The notes below the pieces were generated by a model, which did no database searches, was not told the DNA's origin, and saw only the letters and a list, made by a program, of their open reading frames with translations. DNA of 64,000 bases from Acidimicrobiales bacterium (GTDB lineage Bacteria > Actinomycetota > Acidimicrobiia > Acidimicrobiales > Palsa-688): positions 62,001 through 126,000 of the forward strand of contig DASUWA010000027.1 in assembly GCA_036378675.1 (NCBI GenBank), written 5' to 3'. The position numbers and the translations under genes were made by a program. Below, in pieces: positions 40,407 to 49,833 of the stretch (positions within the stretch are counted from its first letter, which is position 1; each line of letters starts with the position of its first letter).

Positions 40407-42446
40407 CTACGCTCCTCCGGCATGCACCTCGAGCTGGGGTTCGAGGTTGACCGGGACGCCGGACTGGCGAACCATCCCGGTAAGCGGGTCGACGTCGACC
40501 GACGAGATAAGAGCGCTGACGAGCGGACCGGAGGGAGGATCGAAGCCGTGGGGAAACGACACATGCCCACGGGCAACCCCGCCATCGATCGAAACGGTCG
40601 CCACCAGCGTCCCAGCCGCACTCTTTACACGGGCTCGGCCTCCGTCGCTCAACCCCGCTTCCGCCGCGTCGCTGGGATGGATCAGCAGAAAGGGATCGTC
40701 CTGGCGTAGCCCAGCCGGGGGGAACCACGAGTTGAGGTGACGTCCTTGCCGTCGAGGTATCAGCATTAGCGGAGCGGGAGGCTCAGCACGGGACAGCTCC
40801 CCTACGAGCTCCGATGGGGCGAGTTGAAAGCGCGGCCGGTTTGCCCGCTCGAGCAGCCAACCGAAGCGGCGGGTCGGAGCGGTCACGCCGCTCGGAACGG
40901 CGCGCAACGTGTTGACGCCGCCGGCGCCCACCACGGCATCGAGAACAGCGTCGTCATCCACGGCCGGATCATCGACATCAAGCGCCCCCGGCATCACGTC
41001 GTGACCGAGGCGCAGCCCGAGCTGACCGATGATCCACCACAACGGGCGCCGCGCCGCTTTCAGGCGCACTACCGCGCTGACGTACTGCCCGGCGACGAGT
41101 GGCTGGTAAAGCTCGACGCCGGAGGTCACGTCAGCTCGTTCGAGCGGGTCGGCGCAGGGCATGACGTGTGTGGCCAGGTCGGTGGTCGCGGTGTGGCGGA
41201 TGTCGGCGACCGCAAGGACTTCAAGGCTGCGGAACGCGGCAGTCACACGGGCAGAGTCGGCAAACGCGACGGCGGGGTTGCCTGCGAGCGAGAGCAAAGC
41301 ACGGAGGTGTCCGCTCTCGATCTCGTCCGCCATCGCCGCGCACGGGTATTGGCCGAATCGCCTAGGCAGTTCGGGACGGCTCGGCGGTCCGGGCTGGGGC
41401 GGTTTGCTCTTGTGCGTCCCGATTCCGGACTCGTCGAGGCGGGCGAGCAGTCCGGGATTGCACCACACCCCACCGGGACGATCGAACGAACCGGTCACGA
41501 GCGTGAGCGCGGCCGCGAACCATTCGGTCAGGTTCGCGTTGGCGCCCATGGTGGCTCCAGTGCCAGTAACAACGGAGATCCGCCCGGCGCGCCGGATCGC
41601 AGCCACTAGCTCGGCGAGCTCGGACGGTTGCAGGCCCGTCACGTCGGCCGTGAAAGGAGCATCGAACCGTTCGACCGCAGCGCGAAGCTCGTCGACCCCC
41701 ATGCAGTAGGCATCGAGGTAGCTCCGGTCGCAACCACTGGCTAGCAGCTCTCGCATCAGGTGCCCCAGAAGGGCGTGATCCGTTCCGGCGCGGCACGCGA
41801 GGTGGCGGCTGGCAAGACGCGCAGTTTCGGTGGTGCGAGGGTCGACCACCCACACCTCGCCGCGTCGTCGAACTGTTCGGATTGCAACGACAGGATCCGG
41901 CAGGGCCCAGGTGTGCCCATGTGAAACGACCGGATTGGTGCCGATCAGGAGGAGCAGCGCAGTGGACTCGAGGTCGGGTAGCGGCGTGATCGCGCCGTGA
42001 CCGAGCACCGCCTGGGCCACAAGCGGCTTCGCGGGACAGTCCGTCGTCGTGGACGTATAGCGGCTGCGCGACCCGAGCGCGCGGTGGAGTGTCTCCGCTA
42101 CGGCCCGGCCAGCCGGGTCCCACCCAGAAAGTGACCCGAAGTAGGTGCCGACGGCATCCGGTCCGGACTCCTCTACGACGCGCAAGAGCCTGGCGGCCAG
42201 ATCGGCGAAGAATTCGTCCCACGACACCGGGATCAGCCGGTCACCATGCCGGACCAGTGGCTCGTTCAGCCTGTCGGGTGCGTGGTGCATTGCGCCCAGG
42301 GCACGGCCTTTGGCGCACGTGTAGCCGTGGGTCACGGGATGTTCAGGGTCACCTCGCACGGCGACGATCTGGTCACCTTCGACGGTGAGGATGAGCCCGC
42401 ACACCGCCAGGCACTGGCGGCAGTAGCTGTGGACGGATCGAGTCAT
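40407..42446 (-). CDS. Molybdopterin-dependent oxidoreductase (DMSO-reductase/formate-dehydrogenase family)
   Basis: 679-aa enzyme. An N-terminal [4Fe-4S] site is formed by C9-x2-C12-x3-C16-x27-C44 (HSYCRQCLAVC ... YTCAKG). Molybdopterin-binding segments follow: LLIGTNPVVSHG, VVDPRTTETARLA, VTGTGATMGANA and, near the end, RHLNSWFPPAGLRQDDPFLLIHPSDAAE. A cysteine in TTTDCPAKP (near 137) may ligate the metal. The substrate is unknown. It is encoded directly after an acyl-CoA dehydrogenase with a 4-base overlap, between two importers, so it may oxidise a pathway intermediate. Confidence 0.85.
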   Translation of the reverse strand: MTRSVHSYCRQCLAVCGLILTVEGDQIVAVRGDPEHPVTHGYTCAKGRALGAMHHAPDRLNEPLVRHGDRLIPVSWDEFFADLAARLLRVVEESGPDAVGTYFGSLSGWDPAGRAVAETLHRALGSRSRYTSTTTDCPAKPLVAQAVLGHGAITPLPDLESTALLLLIGTNPVVSHGHTWALPDPVVAIRTVRRRGEVWVVDPRTTETARLASRHLACRAGTDHALLGHLMRELLASGCDRSYLDAYCMGVDELRAAVERFDAPFTADVTGLQPSELAELVAAIRRAGRISVVTGTGATMGANANLTEWFAAALTLVTGSFDRPGGVWCNPGLLARLDESGIGTHKSKPPQPGPPSRPELPRRFGQYPCAAMADEIESGHLRALLSLAGNPAVAFADSARVTAAFRSLEVLAVADIRHTATTDLATHVMPCADPLERADVTSGVELYQPLVAGQYVSAVVRLKAARRPLWWIIGQLGLRLGHDVMPGALDVDDPAVDDDAVLDAVVGAGGVNTLRAVPSGVTAPTRRFGWLLERANRPRFQLAPSELVGELSRAEPPAPLMLIPRRQGRHLNSWFPPAGLRQDDPFLLIHPSDAAEAGLSDGGRARVKSAAGTLVATVSIDGGVARGHVSFPHGFDPPSGPLVSALISSVDVDPLTGMVRQSGVPVNLEPQLEVHAGGA

Positions 42447-43699
42447 CCGTCGCGCACTCCCGGATGTACAACCGTCTCCGGAACACCGCCGGCGCGGGGC
42501 AGACCTAGAACCTGCTCCGCGAGGTGGTTGCGCTGGATCTCGTCGGTACCGCCACCGATGCTCACGCCGAAGCTCCCGAGTCCAACCCGCTGAAGGTCGC
42601 CCCCGAACGGCGCGTCTATACCGTCCAGCATGCCCGCAGCTCCAAGGACCGCGTACGAGACCTCTCGCGAGGTGTGGCAGATCCTGGACACGAGAAGCTT
42701 GGTGATCGATGGGTGCGGCGACGGCCGGGGCCGCTGGCCGAACCGATTGACCTCGGTGAGTATCAGGTAGCCACCGATGCGTTCACGAATCTCGGGGTCG
42801 TCAGCACAGCCTCGATCGCGAGCGAGCTGCGCCAGTCGCCGGGCAGGTACCGCGCGGCCCGTGAACGTCCCAGCCCTGTGGCGTTCCGCGGCGATCACCT
42901 CCTTCACGCGACGGTCCAGGAAACCGGCGATCTCGCCCGAGGGGACGAAGGTGAGGCCACGCGCCGAACGGCCGGCCGCGTTGGCCCGTTCATAGGCCAG
43001 CGTCGTTCGCGCCACCTCCCAGCCGCGGTGCAGCTCGCCGATCAGATCGCCGCCGGGGACCCGGGCGCCGTCGAGGAAGACCTCGCAGAACCGTGAGATG
43101 CCGTCCATCTGCTTGATGGGTCGGACCTCGACCCCGGGTTGGCCCATGTCCAACACGAAGTAGCTGATGCCGGTGCGCCCGCTCGTCGGATGAAGGGTCC
43201 GCGCCAGGAGCAGGCCGCGTCGAGCGAGGTGAGCATTCGAGCTCCACAGCTTCTGCCCGGTTACCACCCAGCCGTGACGGTCGCGAACCGCCCTGGTCGC
43301 AAGACTGGGCAGGTCCGACCCTGCCCCGGGCTCGCTGAACAGCTGACACCACGATTCGAGACCCCTGGCGATGGACGGCAGGTACCGGTCCCGCTGGTCG
43401 GGCGACCCGTGGGCGAGCAGGGTCGGCGCAGCGAGAGTCGCCGCAACACCTCCCTCGGGCGGCGCGATCGTGCCCAACGCAGCGAGTTCCTCGATGACGA
43501 CGCGCGCCTCGGCGCTCGACCATCCAAGGCCGTGGGGTGCAGGCCACTGGGGCTGGGACAGGCCCGCTTCAGCCAGCCGGCGCCACCATTCACGCACCGT
43601 CGTCGCGTTCGACCACGCCTCCCTGCTCCATGCCCGAACGTCGTGACGGTTGGGCGCAACGAGCTCCTCGGTGCAGCGGGGCTCGATCGGCGGGCTCAA
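42443..43699 (-). CDS. Acyl-CoA dehydrogenase
   Basis: 418-aa flavoenzyme. Motifs are CQLFSEPGAGSDLP, LWSSNAHLARRGLLLAR, and the C-terminal SIGGGTDEIQRNHLAEQVLGLPR. The best start is TTG 43699, 4 bases after the stop of the substrate-binding gene; no ATG or GTG is available in the conserved N-terminal region and the frame upstream is inside that gene. Its stop overlaps the molybdopterin oxidoreductase ATG. The order transporter protein, dehydrogenase, oxidoreductase suggests one transcript. Confidence 0.86.
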   Translation of the reverse strand: MSPPIEPRCTEELVAPNRHDVRAWSREAWSNATTVREWWRRLAEAGLSQPQWPAPHGLGWSSAEARVVIEELAALGTIAPPEGGVAATLAAPTLLAHGSPDQRDRYLPSIARGLESWCQLFSEPGAGSDLPSLATRAVRDRHGWVVTGQKLWSSNAHLARRGLLLARTLHPTSGRTGISYFVLDMGQPGVEVRPIKQMDGISRFCEVFLDGARVPGGDLIGELHRGWEVARTTLAYERANAAGRSARGLTFVPSGEIAGFLDRRVKEVIAAERHRAGTFTGRAVPARRLAQLARDRGCADDPEIRERIGGYLILTEVNRFGQRPRPSPHPSITKLLVSRICHTSREVSYAVLGAAGMLDGIDAPFGGDLQRVGLGSFGVSIGGGTDEIQRNHLAEQVLGLPRAGGVPETVVHPGVRDG

Positions 43700-43703
43700 C
43701 GGA

Positions 43704-44975
43704 TTAGCCGAGCTTCGTAAGATCCGAGGTGTCCAGGACCTGGAAGTTCGAACTGTTCCCCTGCGCGTCGAGAACTCCTTGGAGGACCTTGGCCGCGCAC
43801 ACGTTGGGGACGAACGCCACGGGCTTCGTCCCGCATTGGAAGGTCGTCCCGCCTCCCATCTGGAACGCAACGGGACTGGACATCGACGAGAAGGTGCTCA
43901 TCACGTTCGCTGGCGTGACATCGCCCGTCGTCTGGCCCATGACATCGGCGAATGCCCGAACAACCATGTACCCGCCCGGGGCGACTCCGCCCTTTGGCGA
44001 ACCGTTGGCATAGGTGTCCATGACAGCCGAGTACAGCTTGTAGTCCGGGGTCGTGTGGTCCGTAGAGGTGTTCCACGATGAGACCGTGATGCCTGCGTAT
44101 CCACCAGGGATCGACGCGGCTGTGTTGGTGTCGATGCACTCGGGGTTTATGACGATGGGACCGCTGAATCCAAGGGTCTTGATGGCTTTGAGCGCGCTGG
44201 TGCAGAAGCCTTGGTCGCCGACGATGGCGAACTGGCCAGGGTTCTTGGCTAGCTCAGCCTGGATCTGGGGGGTCATGTCTGCTGTGCCAGGGGGGACCGT
44301 GACCACGTCTAGAGAGACGCCGGCGTTCTTGTAGAAAGCCCCGCCGAGTGCCTTGACCGGACCGCTGGCAGCGGGCACGTCGATGACGACGACGGCAGCG
44401 TGCTTGACTCCTTTTGCGCGGGCAACACCCGCGGGACCGGCGATGACGCTGGACACGAGGTTCGCCAAGGCAAATGCACCCGGCTTGAGCAACGTGTCCT
44501 GATCAATGGTGCCTAGCGCGATCAGCGGGATGTTCGAGCCCTGAAGTCCCTTGAAGATGCTGCCACCCTGGCCGCTCACGCCGTACAGGACGGCGACGAC
44601 TTTGTTGTTGACCATCTGGGTAGCGCAGTCGGTAGCGCCGGCCGGAGTCTGATGGGTTTGGCACACGAGGAGATCGATCGGGTGGCCATTGACGCCGCCC
44701 CGGTAGGCGTTGATGTACGTGGTGCTTGCCTGCGCGGCGGTGATCTCGGGCGTGTCGTCGATGGTGTCGCTCTTACCATCGCTGATGAGGCCCACCTTGA
44801 CGGGTGTGCCGGTGGCCTTGTCCGGCCTGCCGAGCGCGCTCGCGCCGCTACTCGCGGACGTCGACTTGGCGACTCCGGTCGAGGATGACTTGGTCGAAGA
44901 GCCGCACGCGGTGCTGACAAAGGCGGCCACCACGAGCACTGCACTGGCTCGACCTAGTCGGGTGTGGAATGACAT
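43704..44975 (-). CDS. LivJ-type substrate-binding lipoprotein, importer 2
   Basis: 423 aa. Signal peptide MSFHTRLGRASAVLVVAAFVSTACGSS with the lipobox STAC, then a short Ser/Thr tether and a type-I binding fold (TPVKVGLISDGKSDTIDDTPEITAAQASTTYINAYRGGVNGHPIDLLVCQ). It lies between the ATPase gene of importer 2 and the acyl-CoA dehydrogenase, all on the minus strand. The ligand is unknown. Its sequence is clearly different from the binding protein of importer 1. Confidence 0.86.
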   Translation of the reverse strand: MSFHTRLGRASAVLVVAAFVSTACGSSTKSSSTGVAKSTSASSGASALGRPDKATGTPVKVGLISDGKSDTIDDTPEITAAQASTTYINAYRGGVNGHPIDLLVCQTHQTPAGATDCATQMVNNKVVAVLYGVSGQGGSIFKGLQGSNIPLIALGTIDQDTLLKPGAFALANLVSSVIAGPAGVARAKGVKHAAVVVIDVPAASGPVKALGGAFYKNAGVSLDVVTVPPGTADMTPQIQAELAKNPGQFAIVGDQGFCTSALKAIKTLGFSGPIVINPECIDTNTAASIPGGYAGITVSSWNTSTDHTTPDYKLYSAVMDTYANGSPKGGVAPGGYMVVRAFADVMGQTTGDVTPANVMSTFSSMSSPVAFQMGGGTTFQCGTKPVAFVPNVCAAKVLQGVLDAQGNSSNFQVLDTSDLTKLG

Positions 44976-44996
44976 GGGTTCCCTTTCGTTGCTTGA

Positions 44997-45719
44997 TCAG
45001 TTGGCTGCGGTGGATAGGGCAACGCCGAGATAGGCGGATTCGAGACGGGATCTGTCTGCGCGCAGGTTCTCCGCCGAGTCCCTGAGCATCACTTCGCCGT
45101 GCACGAGCACGACGGCTTGGTCTGCAAGGTCGAGCGCCAGGCCAACGTGCTGTTCCACGAGGATCACGACCGCATCGAATTCGTCCGCGACACGGCGCAC
45201 GACCGGCAAGAGGCTCTCGACAATCACTGGCGCCAGGCCCATGCTCATCTCGTCAAGGAGGAGGACCCGAGGCGCCTGCACCAGCGCACGGGCGATCGCG
45301 AGCATCTGTTGCTCGCCGCCCGATAGCTGTCCCGCGGTGAGCCGCCACCTCGCGCGGAGCGACGGGAAAAGTTCGACGACAGTGTCGATAGCTCGGCCGC
45401 GCCTGGCTGCAACCCGGAGGTTCTCCTTTACGGTAAGGCCTGCGAAGAGCGCTCGGTCGTCCGGAACGAGAACGATGCCCGCCCGGGATGCCGCATCGGG
45501 ACGGCCGGATTTGATCGTCTCGCCGGCGACGACTACGGAGCCGGCACGGCTCGGCAGCAGCCCGGCGACGGTGGCAAGCAGCGTGGTCTTCCCGGCGCCG
45601 TTCGGGCCGAGGACGGCGAGGACCGTCCCTGCGTCGACCGAGAGGTCCGTCGGTTGGACGACGGTGACACGCCCGTACCCGGCGGCGAGGCCGCGTGTCT
45701 CGAGCAGCGGCGTGCTCAT
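44997..45719 (-). CDS. livF: Branched-chain-type ABC transporter ATPase (LivF), importer 2
   Basis: 240-aa ATPase with Walker A GPNGAGKTT, signature LSGGEQQMLAIARAL, Walker B VLLLDEMSMGLAP and the VEQHVGLAL element typical of LivF. Its ATG overlaps the stop of the triple-fusion gene (45716-45719). It should pair with the ATPase domain in that fusion. Confidence 0.92.
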   Translation of the reverse strand: MSTPLLETRGLAAGYGRVTVVQPTDLSVDAGTVLAVLGPNGAGKTTLLATVAGLLPSRAGSVVVAGETIKSGRPDAASRAGIVLVPDDRALFAGLTVKENLRVAARRGRAIDTVVELFPSLRARWRLTAGQLSGGEQQMLAIARALVQAPRVLLLDEMSMGLAPVIVESLLPVVRRVADEFDAVVILVEQHVGLALDLADQAVVLVHGEVMLRDSAENLRADRSRLESAYLGVALSTAAN

Positions 45720-48424
45720 GCCGCGCCCGTCGGCTGAGCGGCATGGGTCTCTCCGAGGTACGCAGCCGCGACGTCGGCGTCCGCGCTGATCACATGCGGC
45801 GGTCCGCTGGCCACGAGCTTGCCGAAGACCAGGACGTGGACCTCGTCGCAGAGGCTCAGCACGAGATGCATGTCGTGGTCCACGAGCACGATGGTCGTGC
45901 CAGCGTCGCGGATCCCGCGCAGGCGCGTCCCCAGCCAGACGCTCTCGGAGCTGTCCAGCCCCGCGGCTGGCTCGTCGAGAAGGAGCACGTCCGGGTTCGA
46001 TGCGAGCGCGCGGGCGATCGAGACCAGCTGGCGGCGCCCTTGCGACAACTCGCCTGCGGGGCAGTTGGCGACGTCGGCCAGATCGACGACGTTGAGCAAC
46101 GAGGCGAGCTCGCGGTCGCCGCGCCGGGCCCGGCCCACGGCAACGTTTTCGGATACAGACAGATCGTCATACAGCTCGACGTGCTGGAAGGTTCGAGCAA
46201 GTCCGGACCGGACGCGTTCGTAAGGAGCGCGGCCGTCCAGAGCAGTTCCGCCCAACGCGATTGAGCCCAAGGCCGGCGCGAACCCGGTGATGGCGTCGAG
46301 CAGAGTCGTCTTGCCCGCGCCGTTCGGCCCGATGACGCCGACTATCGCCCCCGGGCGCACATCGAAGCTGACGTTGTCGACTGCGACCACGCCTCCGTAG
46401 TGCACCGAGACATTCCGCACCGACAGCGACGACGATTCGACGCTCGCTGCCTCCGGCCGGACGACCTTGAGCTGCGCACGGGATGCACTGATGGACGATC
46501 GCCGTGGAGCCCACCGGTCGAGCAGCGAGTGAACGGGACCCACGATCCCCTCCGGGTTGCGGATCACGGTGAACACGAGCAGCACGCTGGTCAAGGTCGT
46601 GTACCAGTTGCCCAGGGACAGCCAGCGCTGGATCGCCGTGTCGATGAGTCCGTTGCTCACCAGGAGTCCAGCGAGGACACCACCCGCGACCGAGGTGATC
46701 CCGGCTAGGTATGCGACAGCGAAGAGCGCGATCCCGACGAAGACCGTGAAGGAGTCGAAGGTGACGTTGCTCTGCTCGTAGGCCAGCAGGGCACCGCCGA
46801 GTCCGGCTACGAACGCGCTGATGCCGAACGCCAGGATCTTGACCCGCACGACATTGATGCCCGAACCTGCGGCGGATCTCTCATTTGCTCGCACGGCCAG
46901 CATTTCCGAGCCGAGGCTGCTGGTTCTGAGCTTGGCGACGCCGACGGCGACGACTACGAGGGTGCCCAGCACGATGAGGGAGAACGACAACCGTGGAAAG
47001 TCCGTCCCCACGTGGGCTCGGAGGTCCAGGCCGAGCAATGTGGGGCCGGCGATGTCTTTGCCGTTGGCCGGCACCAGGTCGGTGTTGTGGAACCACAACG
47101 CCTCGACCGCGACGGCGAGACTGAGCGTGACGACAGCGAGCGGCAGTCCGCGCACCCTCAGCGCCGGGAGCCCGACGATCACGCCAATTCCGGCGGCGGC
47201 GAGCGCCGCCATCAGGGGTGCGATCGGGAACGGAACATGCCAGCTGGTGGTGAGGGGGCCAAGCAGGAACCCGGCCACGCCTGCGAGGGTGAGCTGGGCG
47301 AGCGAAATCTGCCCGGCGTATCCCGTGACCACCACGAGCGAGAGCGAGATCACGCTGAAGACCAAGCTGGTAACCAGAGCGGCCCGCCACGAGCCATGGA
47401 GGGCGGCGAGAACGCCGGCGCCGGCGACGGCCCACATCACAGCGCTGAGGGTGATGCGGCGGGGCCGAGGCGCGCGTCCGAGCGAGCGCTGGATCAACGC
47501 TCCTCGGGCCGGCAGCGGCCGCGCCCGCACCACGAGAACCGCCAGGATCAACGCCAGCGGCACGAGCTCGGGAAGCCCGGAGGACGGGAGCCAGCTGTGC
47601 CGGCTGTGCAGGTAGGTGACCTCCGACTGCAGCATCCCGATCGCCAGCCCCGCACACACAGCTGGCAGCAGCCGCTGGAACCCACCAAGGATCGCGGCCG
47701 CCAGCGCCGGGACGATGAAGAGCGTGTACGACAAAGGGGCCAACGGGACGATCGGCGCAATCAAGATGCCGGAGATGCCCGCCACTACCGCGCTGATCAT
47801 CCAGTTCACCGCGGCGAGCCGGTCGGGGTGGATCCCGCTCAGGTACGCCCCGCGCTCGTTGTCGGCCGCGGCCCTTGTCCGCAACCCGAACGGGGTGAAG
47901 CGATAGGCGGCCGCCAGAGCAGCGGCGAAAGCAAGGATCACCGCCGCAAACCACACCCGGTCGCTCGACAGGCGGACTCCTCCGACAGTCCAGATCCGTG
48001 TCGGCAGGATCGGGCCGACGGTGACCGGGTTGACGCCCACGCGCTGGGTCATGAGGCTCGTGAGAATCACCATCACGCCGATCGACGCCACTGCGCGCGC
48101 CATCGCCGGTGCAGTACGTAGGGGCCGAAAGATCAACACGTACAAGAGCAACCCGAGCAGTGCGGCCGCGCCTAGCGCCAACGTCGCGGCCGGCCAGAAC
48201 CCGTGGACCCCGACGTCCACGGACTGAGGGAGCCCGGGCAGGAGCACGAGCAATTTGCCCTGCCTCAGAAACGCGTACGTGTACGCGGTAACTAGGGCGA
48301 CGGCGCCGGTGGCGAAGTTGACCACGCCGCTGCTCCGGTAGGTCACGACGAGGGACAACGCGAGAGCCGCGAAAACGGCGCCGTTCGCTAGCCCGAGCAG
48401 CAGGAAAATGACGTATTGATCCAC
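45716..48424 (-). CDS. Fused LivH-LivM-LivG: two permeases and an ATPase in one chain, importer 2
   Basis: 902-aa protein. Residues 1-300 are a LivH-type permease (FLLLGLANGAVFAALALSLVVTYRSSGVVNFATGA), about 320-625 a LivM-type permease (GYAGQISLAQLTLAGVAGFLLGP, then ISAFVAGLGGALLAYEQ), and about 665-895 a LivG ATPase (Walker A GPNGAGKTT near 700, signature LSQGRRQLVSIARAL, Walker B VLLLDEPAAGLD, VDHDMHLVLSL). All elements look intact. Fusion of both permeases with an ATPase is uncommon. It is the first gene of the importer 2 operon; the gap upstream holds two 19-bp operators. Confidence 0.88.
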   Translation of the reverse strand: MDQYVIFLLLGLANGAVFAALALSLVVTYRSSGVVNFATGAVALVTAYTYAFLRQGKLLVLLPGLPQSVDVGVHGFWPAATLALGAAALLGLLLYVLIFRPLRTAPAMARAVASIGVMVILTSLMTQRVGVNPVTVGPILPTRIWTVGGVRLSSDRVWFAAVILAFAAALAAAYRFTPFGLRTRAAADNERGAYLSGIHPDRLAAVNWMISAVVAGISGILIAPIVPLAPLSYTLFIVPALAAAILGGFQRLLPAVCAGLAIGMLQSEVTYLHSRHSWLPSSGLPELVPLALILAVLVVRARPLPARGALIQRSLGRAPRPRRITLSAVMWAVAGAGVLAALHGSWRAALVTSLVFSVISLSLVVVTGYAGQISLAQLTLAGVAGFLLGPLTTSWHVPFPIAPLMAALAAAGIGVIVGLPALRVRGLPLAVVTLSLAVAVEALWFHNTDLVPANGKDIAGPTLLGLDLRAHVGTDFPRLSFSLIVLGTLVVVAVGVAKLRTSSLGSEMLAVRANERSAAGSGINVVRVKILAFGISAFVAGLGGALLAYEQSNVTFDSFTVFVGIALFAVAYLAGITSVAGGVLAGLLVSNGLIDTAIQRWLSLGNWYTTLTSVLLVFTVIRNPEGIVGPVHSLLDRWAPRRSSISASRAQLKVVRPEAASVESSSLSVRNVSVHYGGVVAVDNVSFDVRPGAIVGVIGPNGAGKTTLLDAITGFAPALGSIALGGTALDGRAPYERVRSGLARTFQHVELYDDLSVSENVAVGRARRGDRELASLLNVVDLADVANCPAGELSQGRRQLVSIARALASNPDVLLLDEPAAGLDSSESVWLGTRLRGIRDAGTTIVLVDHDMHLVLSLCDEVHVLVFGKLVASGPPHVISADADVAAAYLGETHAAQPTGAA

Positions 48425-48523
48425 GGTCCCCCCCGGGCGCGGACGGGATCCCCCTCCGCGTCGAGCAAGTGCACGATGTCCGACTCGACGTCCCCCGGAA
48501 ACACGGGGTTACCTTGGCATAAA

Positions 48524-48542
48524 CCGATGAAATATGCAACGA
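48524..48542 (-). promoter_or_regulatory. 19-bp catabolic operator (site 3)
   Basis: Minus strand reads TCGTTGCATATTTCATCGG, 17 of 19 bases like the consensus. It is in the divergent gap between importer 2 and the MaoC-like gene. Confidence 0.6.
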
Positions 48543-48556
48543 TTTTCTTGCCAATA

Positions 48557-48575
48557 GCGATGAATCATGAAACGA
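48557..48575 (-). promoter_or_regulatory. 19-bp catabolic operator (site 4)
   Basis: Minus strand reads TCGTTTCATGATTCATCGC, 16 of 19 bases like the consensus. It is 33 bp from site 3 (three helical turns), ending 7 bases before the MaoC-like ATG. Confidence 0.58.
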
Positions 48576-48582
48576 TCTAGCT

Positions 48583-49833
48583 ATGGCGCTGGCAGCTGAT
48601 CCCCAGGCCGGCCGACTGACCGACGACGGCATCGAGAGGTTCCGCGAGAAGGTCGGTGTCGACTGGCCGTATACAAGGTGGACAACGTGGAACGAAGAGG
48701 CCACCCGCGACGGGATCCGGCATTACGCATACGGGTTCGGCGATGACAACCCCTTGTACTGCGACCCCGATCACGCCGTCGGTACGCGGTGGGGTGGCAT
48801 CATCGCCCCCCCAGGGTTCCTCGAGGGGGCGGGTCTCACGCCGAGACTTCCGGACGCTCCCGAGTTGCGTGGTCGAGGGCGGGGGGCGCTTAGCGGGGTA
48901 CACATGTTCTGGGCGGGCGACCACATACGCTTCTTCAACGCGGTCCACGAAGGTGACCGGATCTGGGTGCGGCGCTTTTACGTCAACATCACCGGAAAGC
49001 TGCATTCGAGCTTCGGCGGGCGGTCAGCCGTTTCTGTTCGGCGCCGCGTCTACTGGAATCAACGGGGCGAGTTGATTGCCATCTGGGACGCCGACTTCGT
49101 CCACACCGAACGCGACACGGCCGCCAAACGAGACACGCTCAAGGCCGCCAAGGAACAACACCTTTACACCGACGACGAACTACGGCTCGTCGACGAGCAT
49201 TATGCGGCCGAGAGCGTCCGCGGCGCCGAACCTCGCTACGTCGAGGACGTGCGAATAGGGGACGAACTCGGCCAACGCTACCGTGGCCCGCTCGTCGTAG
49301 GCGACGTCATCGCCTGGCTCATGGGAAACGGTCGCCACGAGATCTTTCCTTACCGGCTCAACTGGAAGAACCGCCAGCGCATGGGTGGCTTCTACGCCCG
49401 CAACGAGTTCGGCGCATGGGATTCGGCCATGCGGGTCCACTGGGACGACGGTTTTGCCCAGTCTGTCGGCGCGCCACGAGCCTACGACTACGGCATGCTG
49501 CGCAACGCGTGGCTGATGCAGGCCGTGACCGACTGGATGGGCGACGACGCTCTCCTCGTGAGTGTCGACGACCGCATCAAGGGTTTCAACACCATCGGAG
49601 ACCTCACCCGCCTGACAGCGTCGGTAACGGACATCTACCACGACGGCGCTTGGCCCGAGGTGACCGTTACCGTCACCTGCACTAACCAGCGCGACGAGAC
49701 GACAGCGACCGGCTCGTTGCGCGTCCGCCTGCCGTCACGATCCGGCGGCCTCCCGACGTTCCCCGACCCGCCCGATGATCACGGCGTACTCGAGGGAATG
49801 CTCGTCCCCGAGGACGGACCGTGGGCACGCTGA
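48583..49833 (+). CDS. MaoC-like / FAS1-like acyl dehydratase (double hot-dog)
   Basis: 416-aa protein with two hot-dog domains. The N-terminal one has GDDNPLYCDPDHAVGTRWGGIIAPPGFLEG, the FAS1-like dehydratase pattern; the C-terminal one has YRGPLVVGDVIAWLMGNGRHEIFPY and IKGFNTIGDLTRLTASVTDIY. Such proteins hydrate or dehydrate acyl-CoA esters. The ATG at 48583 has no ribosome site and a putative operator lies 7 bases upstream, suggesting a short or leaderless transcript. It begins a five-gene plus-strand operon with ALDH, CoA ligase, SDR and LLM genes. Confidence 0.83.
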   Translation: MALAADPQAGRLTDDGIERFREKVGVDWPYTRWTTWNEEATRDGIRHYAYGFGDDNPLYCDPDHAVGTRWGGIIAPPGFLEGAGLTPRLPDAPELRGRGRGALSGVHMFWAGDHIRFFNAVHEGDRIWVRRFYVNITGKLHSSFGGRSAVSVRRRVYWNQRGELIAIWDADFVHTERDTAAKRDTLKAAKEQHLYTDDELRLVDEHYAAESVRGAEPRYVEDVRIGDELGQRYRGPLVVGDVIAWLMGNGRHEIFPYRLNWKNRQRMGGFYARNEFGAWDSAMRVHWDDGFAQSVGAPRAYDYGMLRNAWLMQAVTDWMGDDALLVSVDDRIKGFNTIGDLTRLTASVTDIYHDGAWPEVTVTVTCTNQRDETTATGSLRVRLPSRSGGLPTFPDPPDDHGVLEGMLVPEDGPWAR

